Positions 55,447 to 64,000 of a stretch of DNA of 64,000 nt are shown one piece after another. Position numbers and translations under genes: made by a program. The notes under the pieces are model-generated. The model did not search any database. It saw only the letters and a list, made by a program, of their open reading frames with translations, and was not told the DNA's origin. This DNA comes from Dicyema japonicum (taxonomy: Eukaryota; Dicyemida; Rhombozoa; Dicyemidae): NCBI GenBank assembly GCA_011109175.1, contig RDEW01000048.1:23445-87444 (forward strand), in the 5' to 3' direction. Each line of letters begins with the position of its first letter. Positions within the stretch are counted from its first letter, which is position 1.

Positions 55447-58400
55447 TTAAATACATGATTCATCACAGTTAGTATCGAGAGTATGTTTAATTATTGATAA
55501 ATTTTTTGATTGCTATTATATTACCACAATATTTACGGCTTCGTACGAGTCATTTATCTCACTCAGTTGATTCTCCATTTTTTGATTCCAGTAGTTCTGC
55601 AAACGTAATCGTTCATTTCCAGCTATTTTCCGTTCTTCTATGAATTTTTTAACTAACGAATCTTTCATTTCCTTAATTATTCTGAAAATAACAGACATAT
55701 ATACCTGCTCCTTTCATATTTAGTCACATTCCTAACTTTAGAAGTATCCGCCATCTCCCTAGTTTGCCTTTGAATCAGCTCATTAGCAGAACTGTTAATT
55801 AAATATTATTTTCTATTACGTTTCTAGTCTATCATTAAGCGCTTTTCTAAAAATCTCGTGTGATTTTTTTGCCTTCTTTATCAGCTTATTGTTTAATTCT
55901 TTCAATATTTCTTGAGTCTTTTCTATTACCTTTGATTCCTGTTTCTCTATAAACTTGTTCCACTCAAGAATTTGTTGTTCGTTTAATTTTACCATTTCCG
56001 CACTATTTATATTAGAATCACCTATTATTTTACTTGAACAAGTACAGCGTTTAAAGTTTTTAATAAATAATCCACATTGATGTCGACTTTTTTTACTTCG
56101 TCGTTTGTAACAATGAGTTTTGAAAAGATCTAACTGGTTGAAATATTTATTTTCAAGCTGCACATAATCCTGGTCCATTTTAAGCTCATCAATTGTGGGA
56201 AGACTCAGCTTATAATCTATATAAGATAAAATAGCCAACCTTCATTTTCTATATTGTAGTCTTCCTCGATGTCGCTGTCCTCCACTCCCAGATCATTGAG
56301 CATCTTTTTGGCCTTTTCAGAATTAGACATAAATTTAGACGGATCAGATAAAGCGTCCACAATACCTAACACATGAACTAGAATTTCTTAACCTTCATGT
56401 TCATCAGGAATATAAGTAGACAATCCAAAATGACACAACACCATTGGCAAGTTTAGTGGAGTATTACCTTCGCTTCTCAAAGTAACATATCTGTATCCTA
56501 CACATTAATTTAACTCCCACCATTTTGAATGCACTCAAAAGGTAAATGTCTCTGTCCAATCAATTTTCCACTCGACCATCATAAACAGCTATTTTTAGCA
56601 TAGCCAATTCGGGTAATACAATCTACGATTATGCAATAACTACCTTACGAAATACGAACGCTTCGTCTTTGTATATTGGATTGATTCCATTATCGTTCAC
56701 AATCTTGGTTTTAAACTCTTTCCTTATAGTATCAGTGGCTAGTCCATACATTTCAACTTCCACATATGAACTTATCTTCTTTTCACTAAGGAATTGTGCT
56801 GATATAACCTTCACTCATGATTACTCAAATACCTTGACTGAGCATTGAGCAGCAATTATTCCATCAACGCTGGCTTCAGTGAATGGATCAAATACAAAGT
56901 CCTCATTTCTCATACACAGAGGTTTCAAAACATATCTGAATTAATATTAAGCACACACCCAGAATTTCCGTAATATTCAAATCTTCCTTGATTTAGCTGC
57001 ATAGACACACCGACAGTTTGAAAATTTAGGGCTACCATTTGACATCCGGTATTCCAGAATAACTACGATCAATGTTAGAAACTACTTGTGGAAAGTAGTT
57101 GGAAGAATCAAAACGTGCTCCTTTTGGATATATTCTAGAGAATTGTCTCTTGTTATAACTAATTTATCATAAAAATTTCAAAACTGGACAAATTGAATCG
57201 AACTATTCTTCAATAGACCATTTCCTGTATTTTCTGCAAAAGAAGAAACATGAAAATGATAATTTTTATCTAAAATTCTATCATTCCGTTACTAAACCAC
57301 GTGCAGATTCAAATCCACCGAATTTAACAGACTGTATGTAATTAATGACTGCTGATAGCTCAGGATGTACAGCGTTGGTAGCATGTTGTCGTTTATATGT
57401 TTTAATAACTTCCGTGACGTCATCCAACTGGGAATTATTATTTGAAATTACTTTATTGTCAACATTGACTGAAATCACAGCTTCATTATTCCCCTTCGCT
57501 ACTTCCTTATCATCCGAGAGTTTTTTATTTTTGATAATAATCTTTCTTTTCAGATGATTTGGCGAAGGACTCTCCACCCCCGCGACCAAGGGATAATCGG
57601 GCAAAGATTCCTTCAAGAGTAAATCTCCAAAAATCTCTATACAATAATCCACCATTTTCTTTTGAAGTTTATAACTAAAAGTTTTCATTTTTGGCAAACC
57701 TGCAGTGATTTTCAAACGACAAAATAACCGGGAGATCAGATGTTATGAATGCAGTCTCTGATATAGCCTTGATTACATCCTAATATTGAAAATATCGCAT
57801 AACTTTAAAATGGACAATAGTACAAGCTGCCATTCCGTGAGTAATGATGGGTTCTCCATCAACCCCGTCCCAACAGTCCAACTCGATACATCTGCATCCA
57901 GACAAAAGTATTGTTCGGTATATTTCTACTGAGGATTTCCCTCCAAACTGTCGACCCAGCAAGTACGTATTATGAGACGAATTTATAAAATAGTGACTCA
58001 TTGGCTGAGTCAGATCCTTTGGTTCCAAGTGATTAATCATTGGCACAGCCATATTTTCTTCTGACATTATATAATTATGAAAAGCATTAAGACTCAAACA
58101 TTCTAAATATTTCTATAGTTTTTACTGTTTTTAATATTTTTTGGGTTACACTCATATTTTTCGATTATTTGAAGGCATTCTTTACTTGTTAACAATGGAA
58201 ACAAAATAGTATTTAGTCTGTCGTCTCTTTGAGTCTAAAATAAAATCTTTGCAAATACCTCATTCATAAATCGTTTAAAAGCCTCCAAAGTCATCACTTC
58301 TGAATCATTTGAGCTACAAATGTGATTTCATGGTTACAATTGTTTAAATATTTCTTCAATGTCGGGTCTCTCCACAAATTTGTCTATCAATTCCATGAAA

Positions 58401-59144
58401 AGCACTTCATCGAAAACTCTGATAAATTCATCTCCCTTTATTTACAAGCAGCATTTACTTTAGGCGTTAGGATATTTTCTTCAATTAGCATTTTTGTCAT
58501 TTTCTTTTCGCTTATTTTTCCGTGAAAAAAACGAAGCAGTCTAACATTAAGCATAAATCAACCTTCTCAATTTAGTCCCCCCACTTTTATTAGTTATCGA
58601 ACTGAGCATCAAAAACCTGACTTATTATATTATAAATGACTGTTTTTTAATTATTTCGTGAGGAGATAGATTGGATAGCCTCAAATCGAATACGACACCA
58701 TATAAAGTGTTGACCCATTTCTGTCAATAAATAAGAATGCATACATCAATAGTTGTTTGACAATGATGACCAAAATTAATTAAACTTAAATTGACGAAAT
58801 CAGTTCCACAGCAGAATTGAATGATTGCTATGTCGTCATTTGATTTCTATAGCTCTAATTATTACAATTACGGTGGTAATGGGGACTATCCTTATATCTC
58901 TGACACGACAGCAGTCTAAAACCTTACTTTCCTACAGATATCATTTCATTGATACAAAAGAAGATGACCATATGAGAAATAACCCCGAACTATGAAGCCT
59001 TAGTTTCACAGCATCACTTGCATTTGACAAGTCCTAATAATAAGGAAAGACTATAACCTCATCATAAGCGTGAAAAGTATCCCCTGTTATTAGAAACTCC
59101 AATTTTTTGTTTTTCTGTATGTTCTCATAACTGTAACTGGTCAT
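55447..59144 (-). CDS. PLCB4: Phosphoinositide phospholipase C beta, PLCB4/NorpA-like
   Basis: Hydrolyses PIP2 to IP3 and diacylglycerol downstream of Gq. ATG 59144 to stop 55447-55449, with more than 20 introns of about 22-50 nt; about 1,000 residues. The PH domain starts at the N-terminus ([49 protein letters not shown]). EF-hand-like region: [40 protein letters not shown] box: [38 protein letters not shown], with both catalytic His. Y box: [47 protein letters not shown]2: [32 protein letters not shown]. The C-terminal coiled coil (56240-55516) includes [20 protein letters not shown]. It ends ESCI, a possible class I PDZ ligand. Similarity is strongest to the PLCB4/NorpA branch. The symbol denotes that branch, not proven orthology. 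Confidence 0.93.
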
Positions 59145-60049
59145 GTTGAAAATTTTAGTACGAATTCAACCACAACCAGAATATTTCAGAACTATCGGCA
59201 TAATAAATAATTATATACCGTATCGCAAACTAATTTACATTAATCAATAATCGTTAGTTTTGTTTCTATAGAATAACCAAATAATACATTCAGTTGGGAA
59301 TAGAATATTAATTTTTGTGGTTATTGAGTCTTTTTGTATGAACAAATTAATTGCTCAATAAAAAACATCGAAATACAACATTCTAGAAACAACAGCTAGT
59401 TGCTCGTCCCATAGCGACTGTTTAATAACTATTTGGTAGTTAGTGAGGGAAAGAGGTTGGTCTGTTTCCTATATAGGCAGTTTTTTTCCACGAGCAGGTG
59501 ACCCACATTAAACCAGAACATTCCTCGCTAAAATTGATAATTTTCTTAAAATTTCGGGTCTATACCCATAGTTTCCTTTCATTTCTAACTAACTTCTAGT
59601 AAAAACTTCAACATCAATCAAATTTGAGTAAATGGCATACTTTTTTAAGGAAACTTTTCCTGAAAATATTACAAATATTTCATAATCGATTTCAAAGTAA
59701 ATAGTAGTTCCGACTAACTATAACTCATTGGCACTGAGAGTTCACCTCATAATCGAGATTCATATGTTCTGAAAGAGCCATCCTGCTTCTCCAGGCTCTC
59801 CCTTCCGCAATTCTGCGATACAAATATTATTGTGCTGGGTAGAGCACTTTAGACATCTCTAAATCTCTAAGAGAATCTGTTAGCGCCTAATAATTTTTCC
59901 TTGTGCTTTTTTAGCTGCATTTGTGTTCTATCTTACTTAACTTTAAATACGTCATTTTATTGAATTTAATAATTTAAATTCATTTTAAGGGAATACTATT
60001 ATTAAAGATTTCTCATATTTATTATTCAAAAATTTTTGTTTCTAGTTAT
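59145..60049. other. Intergenic region upstream of PLC-beta
   Basis: No gene recognised. Patches near 59400-59530 and 59720-59900 have normal complexity but no frame that I can assign. Confidence 0.35.
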
Positions 60050-60300
60050 CTGGCCTGTTAGTTAATTGGTCGAAGGGTTGAGGTGGTAACGCACCTTTAC
60101 TGTAATAAATATCTTTTATCATCTGGACGGAATCAGCTACTTTCTTTCTCGTGAACAAAAACGAAGTGATGGATTCAAAAGAGATTGGAAATTCAAAGTT
60201 CTCAACAAAGGAAGTGACGGATACTCATCGATCCATGTTCTAATCTTGTCCAGCCAAAATTAAAGAAGATAGAGGATCATCTGTCAGAATTTGCATGATA
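60050..60300 (+). repeat. SINE family 2, best copy
   Basis: TGTTAGTTAATTGGTCGAAG, GGTTGAGGTGGTAACGCACC (A-box-like), CTTTCTCGTGAACAAAAACG, AAGTGATGGATTCAAA, GGAAGTGACGGATACTCATC, CCATGTTCTAATCTTGTCCA (B-box-like), then AGAGGATCATCTGTCAGAA. It is uninterrupted, unlike the copy split by a hAT element at 21185. Confidence 0.65.
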
Positions 60301-60614
60301 ATAATATATCTCTCCCGTATAGATTAAATCATCGGACTATGTACTGACGACTATTAACATGTGAAATAATAGTACCCATTATAAAGAAGAAATGTGACAC
60401 AGATATAAATTTATTTAAGTAATTTCAGTTTACTAGTAAAAACAATTTGGCTTGTATCATTTGTCGATTTTATCGTTTATTTTGGACTACAGAAGCTGAG
60501 AAGGTTATGCGTGGTAACCACTTATGTGAACCACAAATAACCGTAAATCATGAATATTAAGTTGATGGTAATAATTTCATAATGAAAGGTATCTGGGAAA
60601 TTTTTCTTTTAACA

Positions 60615-60830
60615 TCATAACTGCAGCAGAGCCATATTAGCGATAGCTCCACTCAGGCAGAACACAAACTTCATTTAAGTAAAGAACAGTTATTATAACT
60701 ATTCGTAGAGAGAACCAAGGAATTCTCTTCACTTCTTGATCTTTTTGTTGGATTTATGTCCTTTATAGACGATTCAACTCCGTAGTGAAGTGTTCACTGA
60801 TGACGGCGTATCATCAGAACAAGCCTCCAA
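60615..60830 (-). repeat. SINE family 1, copy in head-to-head pair (minus)
   Basis: The plus-strand view reads CAGAGCCATATTAGCGATAG, CAGGCAGAACACAAACTTCA, AGAACAGTTATTATAAC and GTTCACTGATGACGGCG. Its 5' side meets the opposite copy at 60835. Confidence 0.75.
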
Positions 60831-60834
60831 AATC

Positions 60835-61080
60835 TAATTCCCAGGTTCGAATCTCGCTGCTGCATTTCTGGCTGAAGGCTTCACACAGATCTATCATGCT
60901 CTGGGTATGACGAGTGACGCCGTCATCAGTGAATACTTCACTGCGGAACCTGATCGTCTTAATAGGACTTATTCCTTTCTCCCTTTCAACGAGTAGTTAA
61001 TATAACTGTTCTTTACTCAAATAAAGTGTGTGTCCTGCTAAATATTAAGGATCTAGTGAAAAGGCTGTTATTATTATCAG
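60835..61080 (+). repeat. SINE family 1, copy with complete tRNA-like head (plus)
   Basis: CCAGGTTCGAATCTCGCTGC is a clear Pol III B box. The body TGACGAGTGACGCCGTCATC, CACTGCGGAACCTGATCGTC, AACTGTTCTTTACTCAAATA follows, with the 3' block GTGAAAAGGC and a TTATTATTATC tail. Confidence 0.78.
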
Positions 61081-61162
61081 AACAAGAAACTACCCCAATT
61101 TAAATTTCAACTATATTCTACTATTAAATCAATTAAATAACATATTGTTGAAAATTCAATAA

Positions 61163-62474
61163 TCAAATTCTGCTCTTAAGAGTATTTATATCATTAAGCA
61201 ATTGAGTATTGTTTCTATCAATTGCTAACGCATTTTCCAAATTTAAAATTGCTATTAATAGATATTACATCATCACCTTTCTGTTTATCATTCAAATATA
61301 AATAGGCAGTCCCCAGTCTCACATAAGCCTTTATGCGACTGCTTTTATTCTCATCAACTGGGGGAGTAAGCAATTCTATAGCCTAATGAATCGTTGTAGT
61401 TAATATACTTTATTACAATCGTCGATACACTCATTATACATTTTCTTTTTCAAATAACATGCAGCTCTGTTTGAATACAACGAGGGCATTCCAGGACTGA
61501 GACCAATAGTATGAGAGTATGCATTAATGGCGGAGTCGAAGTCTGCATTTTTAAAGAAATTGCTATATGATGATTATTTAGGCTCACTTTGCCTTTTCTT
61601 TCATAGTAGCTGGATTTATTTCTTCAGCGTCTAAATCTTTCTCTTTAGATGTAATTCTCAAGTTTTGCTCTCGTTTTTTAAGCCACTACTCATTATTGCA
61701 ACAAAATACTTCTTCCTCATCCGCAGCTGTGGATTCTCTTGATGGAGTTGGGAAATAACGGGGGGTAAAAGACATGGTAATTTTACCGAAATTACGTATC
61801 GGACAATTTTCTTTATTTGGCACAGTTTTGTTATTTCGGCAATTGTTGTTATTGACTATTTTCTCCTTATCTTCTTTAAATAATGATTTGGTGGAAGAAT
61901 TATTCTCACTTCTCATTTGATCCAATTTATTTGCGACATTTTTTCTCTCCGTCTCTTTGCATGCCTCAATTTTATTAATGTTATCAGAATCCAACTAATA
62001 AAATAAACCATTAAACTTACAGCCATAGCAGCTTTAATTGACATTTGCTTCATATCGTATGATCGTTTATCGTTTTTTTCTTTTTCCTCGTTTAGCTTTT
62101 GTGAGTAATATTCTAGCTGTTCTTTTTTCCTGGTCAAAAATAACTGTTTATCGTCTAAAATTAGCTTGAATGTGACCCTGCTCCTGAGATTGTAAAAAAG
62201 GCCAAGATTCTTTAATAGTTTTTCTAAGACTGAACACAATTTGTCCTCCTTTAATGACGACTTTACTTTCTTTGTCGTTAATTTCTTCATAGAGGAGGCA
62301 TTCATACAAGTATGGAGGATAATTTGCCTATTTGGATAACAATATTTATACTTTTATGTATTTTTTAGTATATAAAATATCGACAGATGACGGAGATACT
62401 CCTTTTAGAGGTAATTTAATACTTAAATCACACTCCGATTGTCCCCAGTCGATATCTTTCAATATTATTGGCAT
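61163..62474 (-). CDS. DNAAF4: Dynein axonemal assembly factor DNAAF4 (DYX1C1)
   Basis: Cytoplasmic co-chaperone that helps preassemble axonemal dynein arms with HSP90/HSP70. Eight exons separated by introns of 22-26 nt; spliced length 1,140 nt, 379 residues, exactly in frame. ATG 62474 starts a CS/p23 domain (ILKDIDWGQSECDLSIKLPL, KGVSPSSVDILYTKKYIK, NYPPYLYECLLYEEINDKES, IVFSLRKTIKESW). A charged linker with IEACKETERKNVANKLDQ follows, then the diagnostic GKITMSFTPRYFPTPSRES and EEEWLKKREQNL. The TPR region is ANNFFKNADFDSAINAYSHT, GMPSLYSNRAACYLKKKMYN, AIELLTPPVDENKSSRIKAY, VRLGTAYLYL, NLENALAIDRNNTQL. The stop is at 61163-61165. It implies motile cilia with dynein arms in this organism. 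Confidence 0.94.
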
Positions 62475-63009
62475 TTGTTACTAAGGTAACAATAATTGTA
62501 AAAAAATAAACTGATCATTTTATTATAATTATGAGAAATCGAGTCATTTTTTATTTAATTAGCTCTGAAAGATTTTATTGGTTCGATCAGAATCACGTGT
62601 TTTGAAAATAAGGCATTAATTGCCTCAAATTTCATTTATGAACCCCAAGCTTACAATCTTTGGTATGCCCAGCACAAACAGTCACAACTAATCAAAAAGG
62701 AAGGAACCCAAGGAAGAATTTCTGCTTGTGACGACCAAATCCATCCTCTGGTAGTCCATTATAGGCTTTCGTTTAAGAAGAAAGGTGGAGAACTAGCTTA
62801 GCCCTCTTCTATTTTTATCACACGTCCTACCGTCGCAGATAACTTCATTCCTTAGCGAGAGAATTTTCATAATGTTGATTTTGGTCAAGAAGGTAGGAAG
62901 GTCCTTTCGACTACTGTGTCATTCCAGAAAAACTCATCGCCTCACGGGCAAGATCTGTTTGACGAGAATTTACCTACGCTGAAATACTATCTTTGAACCA
63001 ACGACTGTC
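62475..63009. other. Intergenic region
   Basis: Upstream of DNAAF4. 62680-63000 has higher complexity and may be a decayed retroelement, but no frame is recognised. Confidence 0.35.
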
Positions 63010-63260
63010 AGATCAGACGTTACGTTTCGGGCAAAAGGCTTAATGGTCCCTATTCGAATCCCGATACTGTACAGTTGGGTCAAAGGTTCCACGCAACTCG
63101 ATGCTTTGGCTCGACGAGTAACTGAGTCATCATTGAATATTTCACTGCATTCCTTGGTTCTCCTCTATGATTAGTTATATTAACTGTTCTTTACTTAAAT
63201 AAAGTGTGTCCAGCCTGAGCGGAGCTATAGCTAATATGGCTCTGCGAATAAGTGCAGCTT
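63010..63260 (+). repeat. SINE family 1, rightmost copy
   Basis: CCCTATTCGAATCCCGATAC (B-box-like), CTCGACGAGTAACTGAGTCA, TGATTAGTTATATTAACTGT, TCTTTACTTAAATAAAGTGT, then GAGCGGAGCTATAGCTAATA and TGGCTCTGCG. It has the whole family order with substitutions. Confidence 0.72.
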
Positions 63261-63600
63261 TTAACCTTCATCAAGGTAAAGTGTCACATTAACATTGTTT
63301 ATTAAAAAATACTAATTAATTATAGCACTACTATATAGTGATTATATCAAAAATACTTAGTATCCAAGATTTCTGAAGCTTTTTTGATATATAATTTTTT
63401 TATATTACATCGATCTGATGAAAATTCTATGCTGTTCAGATCTGCATAAGATTTTTCATTTAATAATCGAGTAGTTAGGTATTTGAAATCATTTCAATTA
63501 AAACCAAATAGTTGAACTGATTTCTGTTAAACTTAAAAACAACGTGAGAATATTAACTGATTCTTTGACCTAAAATAATTAAAAATTGAAACATTTTTTA

Positions 63601-63987
63601 TTAAAATTCAGAGACAATTTTAATAATTTCTGGAAGATTCTGGGAATAATATTTGCTGCTTTTAGCCATCTTCTTCATCTTGTGACAACAATTTAGGGTG
63701 GATTTCCATTTTGTGAGAACACATCTGTGAAGTAGGATTTTATTCTTAGTGTAATAGATGTGAAACAAAAAGTGACGTGGAAAAAATTTGGATATATAAA
63801 TTTCATTGAGGTCCGAGTTAAAATTAGATTTATTCTTACCACTTGTCATATATCTTGCGGCATATGTGACGAATAAAACGAACTTTTCACGTTCAATTGA
63901 AATTTTTTTTATTATTTCATCAATTTCAACACAAATTATTGAAGTGGTAGGCGGAGAATGTAGGTTGTTACACAATATGAGAAACAA
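63601..63987 (-). CDS. Unrecognised open frame at window edge
   Basis: 128-codon frame without a clear ATG at its 5' side; a stop lies just upstream near 63990, so it is probably an internal or terminal exon preceded by a micro-intron. It is basic and Lys-rich (EIDEIIKKISIEREKFVLFV, KILLHRCVLTKWKSTLNCCH, KMKKMAKSSKYYSQ), ending IVSEF. No domain recognised. A GTAAG at about 63835 could also be a donor, so the exon limits are uncertain. Confidence 0.35.
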   Translation of the reverse strand: MFLILCNNLHSPPTTSIICVEIDEIIKKISIEREKFVLFVTYAARYMTSGKNKSNFNSDLNEIYISKFFPRHFLFHIYYTKNKILLHRCVLTKWKSTLNCCHKMKKMAKSSKYYSQNLPEIIKIVSEF

Positions 63988-64000
63988 TTATAGCACGTGT

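Noticed and set aside
58322-58525. Plus-strand 67-codon frame that looks like a membrane protein
   Set aside because: It is antisense to the EF-hand exons of PLC-beta, whose spliced protein is convincing.
60870-60900. A genuine tRNA gene because of the B box
   Set aside because: There is no cloverleaf or A box at proper distance, and the box is followed by the repeated SINE body.

Overview
This window is animal-type eukaryotic nuclear DNA and AT-rich. It carries conserved bilaterian genes (PLC-beta, VPS13, a NIPBL/Scc2 cohesin loader, plastin, C1GALT1, SAR1, a Rho GTPase, an ARHGAP39-like GAP, an ELF-type ETS factor, DNAAF4 and a two-domain small heat-shock protein). Their exons are separated by extraordinarily short GT-AG introns, mostly 22-26 nt, which I could place by eye because removing them restores conserved protein motifs. 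Micro-introns of this size in an animal are a reported hallmark of dicyemid mesozoans. A dicyemid is therefore my best guess and an orthonectid the main alternative; this is an inference from gene structure, not an identification.

Layout. 1-12.1 kb is a stack of nested transposons. It holds non-LTR retrotransposons of at least three lineages, a Mutator-like element with long terminal inverted repeats inserted in a retroelement gag gene, and a pogo-type fragment. Several insertion events can be ordered from target-site duplications. 12.1-18.2 kb is a repeat-rich desert around a four-exon C1GALT1 gene. 18.2-20.3 kb is a dense gene cluster: a ZSWIM-like DNA-binding protein and SAR1 are head to head, and SAR1 and a Rho GTPase are tail to tail with 14 bp between stop codons. 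20.5-22.5 kb holds SINEs, one interrupted by a hAT element. 22.8-24.3 kb is a MyTH4-RhoGAP gene. 24.4-29.3 kb is retroelement debris. 29.4-33.2 kb is the NIPBL homologue with 21 introns. 34.2-38.7 kb holds the ETS gene, the small heat-shock gene and plastin. 39-43.1 kb is retroelement sequence ending exactly at the stop codon of VPS13 (43.1-53.7 kb). 55.4-59.1 kb is PLC-beta, 61.2-62.5 kb is DNAAF4, and an unrecognised open frame lies at the right edge.

The host genes are ordinary housekeeping, signalling and cytoskeletal functions and do not form a pathway cluster. SAR1, VPS13 and C1GALT1 all act in the secretory and lipid-transfer endomembrane system, but their proximity looks incidental. 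DNAAF4 fits a ciliated animal. Several otherwise intact genes carry isolated one-base frame breaks, often near homopolymers, which I read first as sequence errors.

The most interesting material is the micro-intron architecture (including one intron of only 17 or 20 nt), retrotransposon ORFs that begin with a 2A-type ribosome-skipping motif, and the long-TIR Mutator-like element whose conceptual removal restores the interrupted gag frame.
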